NCBI RefSeq assembly: GCF_001011035.1 | Contig: NZ_CP011492.1 | Span: 6,131,447-6,195,446, forward strand | Direction of reading: 5' to 3' | Source of the DNA: Streptomyces sp. CNQ-509 | GTDB lineage: Bacteria; Actinomycetota; Actinomycetes; Streptomycetales; Streptomycetaceae | DNA: 64,000 bases | In this document: piece by piece, positions 1-12,346 of the stretch | Layout of the letters: each line of letters begins with the position of its first letter | How positions within the stretch are numbered: position 1 is the first letter of the stretch | Position numbers and translations under genes: made by a program | The notes under the pieces: generated by a model | Databases searched by the model: none | Seen by the model: the letters and a program-made list of their open reading frames with translations, nothing else | Told to the model about the DNA's origin: nothing

Positions 1-2688
<2,688 letters not shown>

Positions 2689-2783
2689 TAGCTGCTTGCG
2701 TCCACTGTGCGGGTTCTGAAACAACAACCCGCCCACACGATCTGTACCGGTCTGGTACGGGGTGTGGGGGATAGTTTCATAGT

Positions 2784-2902
2784 GTTTCGGTGGTCATAGC
2801 GTTGGGGAAACGCCCGGTCTCATTCCGAACCCGGAAGCTAAGCCCGACCGCGCCGATGGTACTGCATGGGGGACCGTGTGGGAGAGTAGGTCACCGCCGA
2901 AC
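2784..2902 (+). rRNA. rrf: 5S ribosomal RNA
   Basis: About 119 nt beginning GTTTCGGTGGTCATAGCG and ending ACCGCCGAAC. The two ends pair to form the 5S helix I. The internal CATTCCGAACCCGGAAGCTAAG block is the universal 5S loop region. It lies about 95 nt downstream of the 23S 3' end on the same strand, as expected in a 16S-23S-5S operon. No tRNA gene is seen in the spacer. Confidence 0.96.
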
Positions 2903-2913
2903 AATCTTTAGTA

Positions 2914-2944
2914 CTCAACCCCCGGACACCGTCCGGGGGTTGAG
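2914..2944. terminator. rrn operon terminator, probably shared with convergent osaC
   Basis: A perfect 14-bp inverted repeat (CTCAACCCCCGGAC / GTCCGGGGGTTGAG) with a 3-nt loop starts 11 nt after 5S rRNA and is followed by TCATTT. It lies between the plus-strand rrn operon and the minus-strand osaC stop, and the symmetric stem could terminate both. Confidence 0.85.
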
Positions 2945-2977
2945 TCATTTCGGGCCCCTTTCCCAGGGCCCTGCCTC

Positions 2978-5617
2978 CTACTCGCCGTTCCCGTTCATCT
3001 GGCCCGGCACCCGCATCGCGAGGATCGCCATGTCATCCGATGCCGGCTCCGCCGCGAAGCGTTCCACCGTGCGCAGCACCCGCGCCGCGACCGCGCCCGC
3101 CGTGAGGCCCGTACATGTCGTGAGGACGTCGACCAGGCCCTCGTCGCCGAGCATGCGGGTGCCCTCGCGGCGTTCGGTCACGCCGTCCGTGACGCACAGG
3201 AGGACGTCGCCGGGGTCGAGGACCAGTTCTTCGCTGTGGAGCTCCAGGTCGTCCAGGACGCCCAGCAACGGCTGGGATTCCGTGGCCTGTTCCACCGTGC
3301 CGTCGGGGCGCAGGCGGAGCGGGGGCGGGTGGCCGGCGCAGACGGTCTTGAGGACGGCGCTGCCGTCCGGCTGGGGCCAGAGTTCGCCGTAGAGGAGCGT
3401 CAGGAAGCGGCCGCGGGCGCCCTCGTCGAGGATGGCGGCGTTGAGGCGCTCCAGTACCGCCGGGCCGCCGAAGCCCTCGCGGGCCAGCAGGCGCAGTGCC
3501 GTACGGGCCAGGCCCGTGACGGCGGCGGCCTCCGGGCCCGTGCCGCAGACGTCTCCGATGGCGAAGCCGTAGGTGCCGTCCCGGATTTCGAAGAGGTCGT
3601 AGAAGTCGCCGCCGACCTCGTTGCCTTCACCCGCGGGGCGGTAGATGACCTCGACCTCGACGCCGGGGATGTCCGGCAGGCCCGGCGGCAGGAGGCTGCG
3701 CTGCAGGGACTGGCTGATGGTGGTGCGCTCGGAGTAGAGGCGCGCGTTGTCGAGGGCGAGGGCCGCCCGGCGGGAGAGGTCCTCGGCGAGTTCGAGGATC
3801 TCCTGGCGGAAGTGTTCGTCGGTCGGCTTGCCGAGGACGAGCATGCCGATGACGCGGTTGCGGGCGACGAGCGGCAGCACAACGGTTTCGCCACCGACGG
3901 TCGCCGCCGTGGCGAGGGAGGTCTCCGCGTCCTCGGCGAGGGTCGTGTTGCCCGCGATGCTGAGGCTGAGGAACGAGCTGCGCATCGCCAGCGTGTGCGC
4001 GGCGTCGCCCGGGCCGCGCCACAGGCGGGCGCCGGGGACGAGGACGGCGTCGGGCGGGTCGATGCGGGAGAGGAGGGCGCGCAGGTCGTCGATGCGGTCC
4101 TCGTCCTCGTGCAGGACGTAGCTGAGTTCGGGCTCGGCCTGTTCCGGGAGGGTGTAGACGGCGCACCACGTGGCAAGCGTGGGGACGATCATCTGGGCCA
4201 TGAGGGCCAGCGTCTGGTCCCGGTCCAGGGTGCCGGCGAGCAGGTCGGAGGCTTCGACGAGGAAGGACAGGGAACCGCGCCGCAGCCGTTCCAGCTCGCC
4301 GAGGCGGGCGGACTCGACGGCGAGCGCGATGCGGTCGGCGGCGAACTGGAGGCGGAGCGCTTCCTCGTTGGTGTAGCGGCCGGGCATCTCGGCGGCGACG
4401 CCGAGGGAGCCGGTGAGGCGGCCTTCGACCTTCAGCGGTACGGAGACGACGGAGCGCATGCCGGTGGCCGCCAGCAGCGGTACGGCGTCGGGGTCGGCCA
4501 TGAGGTCTTCGTGGACGGACGGGAGGCGGGCGGAGCCGTAGCGGCCGGTGCCGGTCTCGACGGGGACGCGGGCGAACCGCTGGCGGGCGGAGGGCAGCCC
4601 GGTGGAGGCCCGTACCTCCAGCTCGGTCTCGTCGTCGGTGGCGAGCAGCAGGTACGCGGCGTCGCCGGCCAGCATGTCGCGGGCGCGCTCCACGGTGCGC
4701 TGGAGCAGGCCGTCGAGGTCGTCGGGCGAGGGGGTGCCGATGAACGCCTCGAAGGAGTTGCCGCCGGGGAAGCCCCCGGCGTGGCCCTCGCTGCCGGCGC
4801 TGTCGCCCGCGGGGGCGCGCAGCGGGGTCTGCAGGATGGCGCGCTCGCGGTCGCGGACCATGAGGCAGATCGTGGACGGGTCGCCGGCCGAGTCGCGCAG
4901 GCGCATGTGCGAGGCGTAGACGGGGGTGACGCGCCCGTCGTTGCAGCGGATGCCGTACGAGCCCTCCCAGCGGGAGAGCTGGAGCGCCTCGACCAGTCCC
5001 GTGCCGGTGCCGGGGGTGTGCGGCCAGGCGGCGAGGTCGCCGAGGGGCTTGCCGATGACCTTCTCCGGTTCGTAGCCGAAGAGGTCGTGGGCGTCGTCGT
5101 TCCACTCGCTGACGAGGCCGCCGCGGTCGATGCGGACGACGGCGACGCGGATGCGCTCTTCGGCCAGCGGCAGCTCGTCGACGGGCAGCTCCGGGCCGGC
5201 GGCCCGGGTGCCCGCGGGTGGTTCCGCGACGGAGAGCTGGAACCAGACGCGCTTGTGCTCCGCGGTGTAGTCGACGCCCCAGCGGCTGGCGAGGGCGGCG
5301 CAGAGCATCAGGCCGCGGCCGCCTTCGCGGTCGAGGGGCGTGGCCTGGAGCTGCGGGCTGTGCAGCGGCAACTCGCGCTCGGCGTGCCGGTCGGCGACCT
5401 CGACCCGTACCGCGTCCGCCATTCGGATACAAAGGACGTCTACGGCCGTACCCGCATGAATTATGGCGTTCGTCACAAGCTCGCTGGTCAGTACGACGGC
5501 GTCGTCTGTAGCCTCGGGATAGCCCCAGCCCTGGAGGGTGTCGCGGACGAAGGTCCTGGCCGCGGCGACGGAGCGCCCGACCGGCTCGAAGGTGGCCGCA
5601 GCCCGCGCGGTGGTCAC
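2978..5617 (-). CDS. osaC: OsaC-like multidomain regulator: anti-sigma kinase, PAS, GAF, PP2C phosphatase
   Basis: Cytoplasmic protein of 879 aa combining an RsbW/SpoIIAB-type ATPase domain (about residues 10-130; N-box ELVTNAIIHAG, GGRGLML), a PAS domain (about 150-260), two GAF-like domains (about 300-440 and 447-620) and a C-terminal SpoIIE/PP2C phosphatase (about 640-870; GGDFYDLF, GDVCGTG, CVTDGVTERR). In S. coelicolor OsaC has this architecture, modulates sigma-B after osmotic stress and lies divergent to osaAB, exactly as here. I chose the GTG at 5617 because GAGAGGAG lies just upstream. The frame stays open to an ATG at 5689, but that longer form would lack this ribosome site and cover the candidate osaA promoter. 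Anti-sigma function is inferred from family and context. Confidence 0.9.
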   Translation of the reverse strand: MTTARAAATFEPVGRSVAAARTFVRDTLQGWGYPEATDDAVVLTSELVTNAIIHAGTAVDVLCIRMADAVRVEVADRHAERELPLHSPQLQATPLDREGGRGLMLCAALASRWGVDYTAEHKRVWFQLSVAEPPAGTRAAGPELPVDELPLAEERIRVAVVRIDRGGLVSEWNDDAHDLFGYEPEKVIGKPLGDLAAWPHTPGTGTGLVEALQLSRWEGSYGIRCNDGRVTPVYASHMRLRDSAGDPSTICLMVRDRERAILQTPLRAPAGDSAGSEGHAGGFPGGNSFEAFIGTPSPDDLDGLLQRTVERARDMLAGDAAYLLLATDDETELEVRASTGLPSARQRFARVPVETGTGRYGSARLPSVHEDLMADPDAVPLLAATGMRSVVSVPLKVEGRLTGSLGVAAEMPGRYTNEEALRLQFAADRIALAVESARLGELERLRRGSLSFLVEASDLLAGTLDRDQTLALMAQMIVPTLATWCAVYTLPEQAEPELSYVLHEDEDRIDDLRALLSRIDPPDAVLVPGARLWRGPGDAAHTLAMRSSFLSLSIAGNTTLAEDAETSLATAATVGGETVVLPLVARNRVIGMLVLGKPTDEHFRQEILELAEDLSRRAALALDNARLYSERTTISQSLQRSLLPPGLPDIPGVEVEVIYRPAGEGNEVGGDFYDLFEIRDGTYGFAIGDVCGTGPEAAAVTGLARTALRLLAREGFGGPAVLERLNAAILDEGARGRFLTLLYGELWPQPDGSAVLKTVCAGHPPPLRLRPDGTVEQATESQPLLGVLDDLELHSEELVLDPGDVLLCVTDGVTERREGTRMLGDEGLVDVLTTCTGLTAGAVAARVLRTVERFAAEPASDDMAILAMRVPGQMNGNGE

Positions 5618-5654
5618 CAGCTCTCCTCTCGATGTGCCACTCTCCCGGCTGAAG

Positions 5655-5679
5655 GGATGGACGGCGGATGCCAGGGTAC
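5655..5679 (+). promoter_or_regulatory. candidate sigma-B-type promoter for osaAB
   Basis: GGAT (5655-5658), 15-nt spacer, then GGGTAC (5674-5679). This fits the streptomycete sigma-B pattern GNNT-N14-16-GGGTAC/T. It reads toward osaA, giving a leader of roughly 150 nt. The -10 matches well and the -35 only loosely (GTTT is preferred). The link to sigma-B is an inference, made plausible by OsaC, a sigma-B regulator, being encoded next door. Confidence 0.5.
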
Positions 5680-5837
5680 TTACCTTCACCCTGCGGACAG
5701 ATGCCGGATCCTTCTCTTAACACTCGGAAAGTGCGCCTTAGCCGCCGAACTGTTATGGCCTGCCAGGGCCGGGGTGAAACACTGGGAAGGCTTCGGAGGG
5801 AGCCCGAGGCGAACGTCGACCCTGCGGGAGGGACACA

Positions 5838-8800
5838 GTGGAGTCTGACGCGAGCGCGCCGGGCGTGAGTCCGCGCACGAAGGGCGGGCGCTCCCGGACG
5901 CCCTCCGGGACCACACAGGTCGATACGGCCTCGCTGTATCGCCTGCTCGGCGCCCTGGAATCGATGCGCGACGGCAACTTCCGCAAGCGTCTGCGCGTCG
6001 GCGGCGACGGCGTGATGTCGGAGATCGCCGAGGTCTTCAACGAGGTCGCGGAGCGTAATCTGCACGTCACCGGCGAGCTGTCGCGGGTGCGGCGCATGGT
6101 CGGCCGCGAGGGCAAGCTCGCGGAGCGGCTCTCCGCGGGACCCTGCGAGGGGTCGTGGGCGGCGGCGGTCGACGCGTCGAACGCGCTCGTCGACGACCTC
6201 GTACGCCCCCTGGCGGACGTCGGCAGGGTGCTGACCGCGGTGGCGGAAGGCGATCTGCAGCAGCGCATGGACCTGCGGCCGCAGGGCCAGGACGGCGCAC
6301 CGCACCCGCTGCGCGGCGAGGTGCTGAAGATGGGCCGCACGGTCAACGGGCTGGTGGACCAGCTCTCCGTGTTCACGGATGAGGTGACCCGGGTCGCCAG
6401 CGAGGTCGGCACCGAGGGGAAGCTCGGCGGCCAGGCGAAGGTGCGCGGGATGTCCGGGTCCTGGAAGGACCTCACGGACTCCGTGAACACCATGGCGTAC
6501 CGGCTGACGGCCCAGGTCCGCGACATCGCCCTGGTGACCACGGCGGTCGCCAAGGGCGACCTGTCCCGCAAGGTCACCGTGCACGTCGACGGCGAGATGC
6601 TGGAACTGAAGAACACCGTCAACACGATGGTGGACCAGCTCTCCGCGTTCTCCTCCGAGGTGACCCGGGTGGCCCGCGAGGTGGGCACCGAGGGCGAGCT
6701 GGGCGGGCAGGCGCAGGTCGAGGGCGTCGGCGGGGTGTGGAAGGACCTCACGGACAGCGTGAACCTCATGGCGGGCAACCTGACCGCCCAGGTGCGCGGC
6801 ATCGCGCAGGTCACCACCGCGGTCGCCAACGGCGACCTGTCGCAGAAGGTGACCGTCAGCGCGCGCGGCGAGGTCGCCCAGCTCGCGGACACGATCAACA
6901 CGATGACCGAGACGCTGCGCACCTTCGCCGGCGAGGTGACGCGCGTGGCCAGCGAGGTCGGCGCGGAGGGCCGGCTGGGCGGGCAGGCGCAGGTGCCCGG
7001 TGCGGCGGGGATCTGGAAGGACCTCACCGACTCGGTGAACACCGCCTTCTCCAACCTCACCCGGCAGGTGCGCGAGTTCGCGCAGGTGACGACGGCGGTG
7101 GCCAACGGCGATCTGTCGCAGAAGGTCACGGTGGACGTCTCCGGCGAGATGCTGGAGCTGAAGAACACGGTCAACACCATGGTCGACCAGTTGTCGTCCT
7201 TCGGCGCCGAGGTCACGCGGGTCGCCCGCGAGGTCGGCGTGGAAGGCGAACTGGGCGGGCAGGCGCAGGTGGCCGGGGCCGCGGGCACGTGGAAGGACCT
7301 GGTCGACTCGGTCAACACCGCGTTCCGCAACCTGACAGGTCAGGTCCGCAACATCGCGCAGGTGACGACGGCGGTCGCGAACGGCGATCTGTCGCAGAAG
7401 GTCACGGTGGACGTCTCCGGCGAGATGCTCCAGCTCAAGAACACCGTGAACACGATGGTGGACCAGTTGTCCTCCTTCGCCGACCAGGTGACGCGGATGG
7501 CGCGGGACGTGGGCACGGAAGGCCGCCTCGGCGGCCAGGCACGCGTCGAGGGCGTCTCGGGTACGTGGAAGGACCTCACCGACTCCGTCAACTCGATGGC
7601 GAGCAACCTGACAGGTCAGGTCCGCAACATCGCGCAGGTGACGACGGCCGTGGCGCGCGGCGACCTCTCGCAGAAGATCGAGGTCGACGCGCGCGGGGAG
7701 ATCCTGGAGCTGAAGAACACCGTCAACACGATGGTCGATCAGCTCTCGTCCTTCGCCGAGCAGGTCACACGGGTGGCGCGCGAGGTGGGCACGGAGGGCC
7801 GCCTCGGCGGGCAGGCCCGGGTGCAGGGCGTCGCCGGCGTCTGGCGGGACCTCACCGATTCGGTCAACTTCATGGCCGGCAACCTGACCGGCCAGGTCCG
7901 CAACATCGCCCAGGTCGCGACGGCGGTCGCGCGCGGCGACCTCTCGCAGAAGATCGACGTGGACGCGCGCGGGGAGATCCTGGAGCTGAAGAACACCATC
8001 AACACGATGGTGGACCAGCTCTCGTCCTTCGCGGACCAGGTGACCCGGGTCGCCAGCGAGGTCGGCACCGAGGGCAAGCTCGGCGGCCAGGCGGAGGTGC
8101 AGGGCGTCTCCGGTACGTGGAAGGACCTCACCCAGTCCGTCAACTCGATGGCGAACAACCTCACCAACCAGGTGCGCAGCATCGCCGAGGTCACCACCGC
8201 GGTGGCCCGCGGCGACCTGTCCAAGAAGATCACCGTCGACGCGCGGGGCGAGATCCTCGAACTCGTGACGACGGTGAACACGATGGTCGACCAACTGTCG
8301 TCGTTCGCCGAGCAGGTCACGCGGGTGGCGCGCGAGGTGGGCACGGAGGGCCAGCTCGGCGGCCAGGCGCGGGTGCGCGGGGTCTCGGGCATCTGGAAGG
8401 ACCTCACCGACAACGTGAACCAGATGGCGGTGAACCTGACCAGCCAGGTGCGCAACATCTCGCAGGTCGCCACCGCCGTCGCCAACGGCGACCTGACCCG
8501 TACGGTCACGGTTGAGGCCCGCGGCGAGGTCCAGCAGCTCGCGGCCACCGTCAACACGATGGTCAAGACGCTGTCGTCGTTCGCCGCCGAGGTCACCCGC
8601 GTCGCCCGCGAGGTCGGCACGGACGGCCGGCTCGGCGGCCAGGCCCGCGTGCCGGGCGTCTCGGGTACGTGGAAGGACCTCACCGAGTCCGTGAACTCGA
8701 TGGCGTCCAACCTCACCAACCAGGTGCGCAACATCGCCATGGTGACCACCGCCGTGGCCAGCGGCGACCTGTCGAAGAAGATCGACGTGGCCGCGCAGGG

Positions 8801-11348
8801 CGAGATCCTGGAGCTGAAGACCACGATCAACACGATGGTCGACCAGCTCTCGTCCTTCGGTGACGAGGTGACCCGGGTCTCGCGCGAGGTGGGCACCGAG
8901 GGCCGCCTCGGCGGGCAGGCGCGGGTGCCCGGGGTCTCCGGGATCTGGAAGGACCTCACGGAGTCGGTCAACCTGATGGCGAACAACCTCACCAGTCAGG
9001 TGCGGCAGATCGCTCAGGTGGCCACGGCGGTGACCCGCGGCGATCTGAACCTCAAGATCGACGTGGACGCCTACGGCGAGATGATGGAGCTGCAGGACCA
9101 CATCAACACGATGATCGTGAAGCTCCGCGAGACGACCATCGCCAACAAGGAGCAGGACTGGCTCAAGGGCAACCTCGCCCGCATCTCCGGCCTGCTGCAG
9201 GGCCGCCGCGACCTCGCCGACGTGGCGCGGCTGATCATGAGCGAGCTGACCCCGGTGGTCGCCGCCCAGCACGGCGCGTTCTTCCTCGTGCAGCGCACCG
9301 GCGCCGAGGCGGTCGTCGAGATCGGCGCGGCCAGCGGGGACGATGCGTACGAGCTGCGCATGATCGGCTCGTACGGGCACTCCGGGAACGAGCTGCCGCA
9401 CATCCTGCGGCCCGGCGAGACGCTGGTGGGCACTGCCGCGCAGGAGCGGCGCCCGATCGTCGTCGAGAACGTCCCCAAGGGTTATCTGAAGATCGCCTCG
9501 GGGCTCGGCCAGGCTCCGCCGGCGCACGTCATCGTGCTCCCGCTGATCTTCGAGGGCCGGGTGCTGGGCGTGGTGGAGCTGGCGTCGTTCCAGCCGTTCA
9601 CCCAGATCCAGAAGGACTTCCTCGGCCAGATCGCCGAGGTCATCGCCACCAGCGTCAACACGATCAGCGTCAACTCCAAGACGGAGGTGCTGCTCAGCCA
9701 GTCCCAGGAGCTGGCCGCGCAGTTGCGCGACCGGCAGGGCGAGCTGGAGGTGCGGCAGAAGGCGCTCCAGGAGTCGAACGCGGAGCTGGAGGAGAAGGCC
9801 GAGCTGCTGGCCCGGCAGAACCGCGACATCGAGATCAAGAACGTGGAGATCGAGGAGGCCAAGCAGGGCCTGGAGGAGCGGGCGGAGCAGCTCGCGGTCT
9901 CGATGCGGTACAAGTCCGAGTTCCTGGCGAACATGTCGCACGAGCTGCGCACGCCGCTGAACTCGTTGCTGATCCTGGCGAAGCTGCTCGCGGACAACGG
10001 CGACGGGAACCTGACGCCGAAGCAGGTGGAGTTCGCCGAGACGATCCACGGCGCGGGCTCGGACCTGCTGCAGTTGATCAACGACATCCTCGACCTGTCG
10101 AAGGTCGAGGCGGGCAAGATGGACGTGAGCCCCACCCGGATCGCGCTCGTGCAGCTCGTCGACTACGTGGAGGCGACGTTCCGGCCGCTGACGGCGGAGA
10201 AGGGCCTGGACTTCTCGGTACGGGTCTCGCCGGACCCGCCGGCGACGCTCAGCACCGACCAGCAGCGGCTGCTCCAGGTGCTGCGCAACCTGCTGTCGAA
10301 CGCGGTGAAGTTCACCGACAGCGGTGCGGTGGAGCTGCTGATCCGCACCGCGAAGGACGACGTGCCGCGGGCCATCAAGGAGCAACTGCTGGAGCAGGGC
10401 GCGCTGCGCGACCCGGACGCCGAGCTGATCGCGTTCTCGGTCACGGACACCGGCATCGGCATCCCGTCGAACAAGATGGGCGTGATCTTCGAGGCGTTCA
10501 AGCAGGCCGACGGCACGACGAGCCGGAAGTACGGCGGCACGGGCCTCGGGCTGTCGATCAGCCGGGAGATCGCCCGGCTGCTGGGCGGCGAGATCCACGT
10601 CGACAGCGAGCCGGGCCGCGGCTCGACGTTCACGCTGTACCTGCCGCTGCACCCGACCGAGCTGCCGGCCCCCGGGCAGGCGGGCACGGGCGGCGCCGTC
10701 ACGGGCGCGCTCGCGGCGGGCCTGGAGCAGGCGGAGGCGGCGAAGGCCGCCGCCGCGGCCGACGTCGAGGCGCTGCCATCCGGGCGTACGGGGAAGTCCC
10801 CTGACGGGCGCTCAGGCGCCGCGGAGCTGCCGGCGGGACCCACGACGGGCGAGACGGGCGCGCGGGACGCCTCGGGGGCGTCTGGGGCCCTTCCCGGCGC
10901 CCTCTCGGTGAACGGGGGCGCTGAGCAGGCGGCGCCGCAGCGGTCGGCGTCGCCGCGTTTCAAGGGCACGTTCCGCGGCGAGAAGGTGCTCATCGTCGAC
11001 GACGACATCCGCAACGTCTTCGCGCTGACGAGCGTGCTGGAGCAGCACGGGCTCGCGGTGCTGTACGCGGAGAACGGCCGCGAGGGCATCGAGGTGCTGG
11101 AGCAGCACGAGGACGTCGCCGTGGTGCTGATGGACATCATGATGCCGGAGATGGACGGCTACGCCACGACCGAGGCGATCCGCCGGATGCCGCAGTTCGC
11201 CGGGCTGCCGATCATCGCCCTGACGGCCAAGGCGATGAAGGGCGACAAGGAAAAGAGCATCGAAGCGGGCGCATCGGACTATGTGGCCAAGCCGGTGGAT
11301 ACCGACCGATTGCTGGCCGTAATGACCGGTTGGATGAGCGGAGAGTAA
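5838..11348 (+). CDS. osaA: OsaA-like giant soluble hybrid histidine kinase with HAMP-type repeat array
   Basis: 1836-aa sensor of the osmoadaptation system. Order of parts: degenerate HAMP-like units (about 20-180), ten tandem 92-aa HAMP-type repeats (183-1102), GAF (about 1111-1275), coiled coil (about 1281-1355), HisKA with the phosphoacceptor His1368 in [10 protein letters not shown], HATPase (about 1460-1605; [25 protein letters not shown]), an Ala/Gly/Pro linker, and a receiver domain with phospho-Asp1766 ([10 protein letters not shown]). No membrane segment is visible, so it is probably cytosolic. Start GTG at 5838 follows GGGAGGGAC. The neighbour osaB is the likely output partner, as in S. 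coelicolor OsaAB. The input signal cannot be read from sequence. Confidence 0.92.
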   Translation: MESDASAPGVSPRTKGGRSRTPSGTTQVDTASLYRLLGALESMRDGNFRKRLRVGGDGVMSEIAEVFNEVAERNLHVTGELSRVRRMVGREGKLAERLSAGPCEGSWAAAVDASNALVDDLVRPLADVGRVLTAVAEGDLQQRMDLRPQGQDGAPHPLRGEVLKMGRTVNGLVDQLSVFTDEVTRVASEVGTEGKLGGQAKVRGMSGSWKDLTDSVNTMAYRLTAQVRDIALVTTAVAKGDLSRKVTVHVDGEMLELKNTVNTMVDQLSAFSSEVTRVAREVGTEGELGGQAQVEGVGGVWKDLTDSVNLMAGNLTAQVRGIAQVTTAVANGDLSQKVTVSARGEVAQLADTINTMTETLRTFAGEVTRVASEVGAEGRLGGQAQVPGAAGIWKDLTDSVNTAFSNLTRQVREFAQVTTAVANGDLSQKVTVDVSGEMLELKNTVNTMVDQLSSFGAEVTRVAREVGVEGELGGQAQVAGAAGTWKDLVDSVNTAFRNLTGQVRNIAQVTTAVANGDLSQKVTVDVSGEMLQLKNTVNTMVDQLSSFADQVTRMARDVGTEGRLGGQARVEGVSGTWKDLTDSVNSMASNLTGQVRNIAQVTTAVARGDLSQKIEVDARGEILELKNTVNTMVDQLSSFAEQVTRVAREVGTEGRLGGQARVQGVAGVWRDLTDSVNFMAGNLTGQVRNIAQVATAVARGDLSQKIDVDARGEILELKNTINTMVDQLSSFADQVTRVASEVGTEGKLGGQAEVQGVSGTWKDLTQSVNSMANNLTNQVRSIAEVTTAVARGDLSKKITVDARGEILELVTTVNTMVDQLSSFAEQVTRVAREVGTEGQLGGQARVRGVSGIWKDLTDNVNQMAVNLTSQVRNISQVATAVANGDLTRTVTVEARGEVQQLAATVNTMVKTLSSFAAEVTRVAREVGTDGRLGGQARVPGVSGTWKDLTESVNSMASNLTNQVRNIAMVTTAVASGDLSKKIDVAAQGEILELKTTINTMVDQLSSFGDEVTRVSREVGTEGRLGGQARVPGVSGIWKDLTESVNLMANNLTSQVRQIAQVATAVTRGDLNLKIDVDAYGEMMELQDHINTMIVKLRETTIANKEQDWLKGNLARISGLLQGRRDLADVARLIMSELTPVVAAQHGAFFLVQRTGAEAVVEIGAASGDDAYELRMIGSYGHSGNELPHILRPGETLVGTAAQERRPIVVENVPKGYLKIASGLGQAPPAHVIVLPLIFEGRVLGVVELASFQPFTQIQKDFLGQIAEVIATSVNTISVNSKTEVLLSQSQELAAQLRDRQGELEVRQKALQESNAELEEKAELLARQNRDIEIKNVEIEEAKQGLEERAEQLAVSMRYKSEFLANMSHELRTPLNSLLILAKLLADNGDGNLTPKQVEFAETIHGAGSDLLQLINDILDLSKVEAGKMDVSPTRIALVQLVDYVEATFRPLTAEKGLDFSVRVSPDPPATLSTDQQRLLQVLRNLLSNAVKFTDSGAVELLIRTAKDDVPRAIKEQLLEQGALRDPDAELIAFSVTDTGIGIPSNKMGVIFEAFKQADGTTSRKYGGTGLGLSISREIARLLGGEIHVDSEPGRGSTFTLYLPLHPTELPAPGQAGTGGAVTGALAAGLEQAEAAKAAAAADVEALPSGRTGKSPDGRSGAAELPAGPTTGETGARDASGASGALPGALSVNGGAEQAAPQRSASPRFKGTFRGEKVLIVDDDIRNVFALTSVLEQHGLAVLYAENGREGIEVLEQHEDVAVVLMDIMMPEMDGYATTEAIRRMPQFAGLPIIALTAKAMKGDKEKSIEAGASDYVAKPVDTDRLLAVMTGWMSGE
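6384..9143 (+). repeat. ten in-frame 276-bp repeats encoding HAMP-type modules of OsaA
   Basis: Each unit encodes 92 residues of the form [66 protein letters not shown]. Units are in exact register with no indels. Units 5 and 6 are nearly identical over long stretches and the outer units are more diverged. The period suits a pair of HAMP-like halves per unit. Confidence 0.93.
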
Positions 11349-11591
11349 TCAAATCGCCGTGAATTCCTGCTCTTTGATGACTCAGTGTGGCCAATTGCGT
11401 GTGAGAACGCGGGATTCCGGGAACCAAACTGATCGCAGGCGCGTTGTCGCTGTGTATGCAGTGACAACGCGGTGACAGGGTGTGGTGAGTCTCGGGGTGT
11501 GGATACGATGACCGGCACGAGGGCGGGCGGCACGGTGGGCGCGTCTTTGGCGACGAGGACCGGCACACCGCCGGGGCGAGGAGGGCAGGCC

Positions 11592-12254
11592 ATGGTGCAG
11601 AAGGCCAAGATTCTCCTGGTCGATGACCGGCCGGAGAATCTGCTGGCGCTGGAGGCCATCCTTTCCGCGCTGGATCAGCACCTGGTCCGGGCGTCGTCCG
11701 GGGAGGAAGCGCTCAAAGCGCTGCTGACCGAGGACTTCGCGGTGATCCTGCTCGACGTGCAGATGCCGGGCATGGACGGGTTCGAGACCGCGGCGCACAT
11801 CAAGCGCCGCGAGCGCACCCGCGACATCCCGATCATCTTCCTCACGGCCATCAACCACGGCCCGCACCACACGTTCCGGGGCTATGCCGCCGGAGCCGTC
11901 GACTACATCTCCAAGCCGTTCGACCCCTGGGTGCTGCGGGCGAAGGTCTCGGTCTTCGTCGAGCTGTACATGAAGAACCTGCAGTTGCGCGAGCAGGCGG
12001 GCCTGCTGCGGCTGCAGCTCGAAGGCGCCCAGAAGGGCAACGGCGACGGGGCCGCGCAGACCGGGCTGCTCGCCGAGCTGTCCGCCCGGCTCGCCGCCGC
12101 GGAGGAGCAGGCCGAAGCGCTGTCGAAGCAGCTCAGCGGGGCGAACGCGGAGTCCGCCGTCGTCGCCACCGCCGCGCACCTGGAGCGGAAACTCACCGGG
12201 CTGCGCAAGGCGATCGACGCCCTGGAGCCCGGCTCCCGCCCCGACGCGGAGTAG
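11592..12254 (+). CDS. osaB: OsaB-like response regulator with coiled-coil output
   Basis: 220-aa response regulator. The N-terminal receiver (about 1-125) has the acidic pair in VDDRPEN, the phospho-Asp in LLDVQMPGMDG, the Thr of FLTA and the Lys of SKPFD. The C-terminal half is Ala/Glu/Leu-rich and predicted coiled coil (LLAELSARLAAAEEQAEALSKQL), with no helix-turn-helix, so output is probably by protein contact rather than DNA binding. Start ATG 11592 follows GAGGAGGGCAGG; an in-frame upstream start at 11472 lacks a ribosome site. It lies 243 nt after osaA, as in the S. coelicolor osaAB pair. Confidence 0.9.
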   Translation: MVQKAKILLVDDRPENLLALEAILSALDQHLVRASSGEEALKALLTEDFAVILLDVQMPGMDGFETAAHIKRRERTRDIPIIFLTAINHGPHHTFRGYAAGAVDYISKPFDPWVLRAKVSVFVELYMKNLQLREQAGLLRLQLEGAQKGNGDGAAQTGLLAELSARLAAAEEQAEALSKQLSGANAESAVVATAAHLERKLTGLRKAIDALEPGSRPDAE

Positions 12255-12333
12255 CCGGGCCCGCCCGGCGGGGCGCGGGTGCGCGGAGGACGCGTACCTG
12301 CACGTCCTACCTGTCCCGTGCGGACGCTGCCGG

Positions 12334-12339
12334 TAACCT
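12334..12339 (+). promoter_or_regulatory. candidate -10 element for leaderless ftsK mRNA
   Basis: TAACCT ends 7 nt before the ftsK ATG and no Shine-Dalgarno precedes that ATG. A weak -35 (CTGTCC, 12311-12316) sits 17 nt upstream. Transcription would begin at or next to the start codon. Confidence 0.5.
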
Positions 12340-12346
12340 CGCACGT

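Noticed and set aside
3627-10652. A 2341-codon open frame on the minus strand spanning osaC and osaA
   Set aside because: It runs antisense to the repeat-rich osaA and out of frame with osaC, and its product is Arg/His/Asp/Leu-rich. High GC and third-position bias produce such long shadows.
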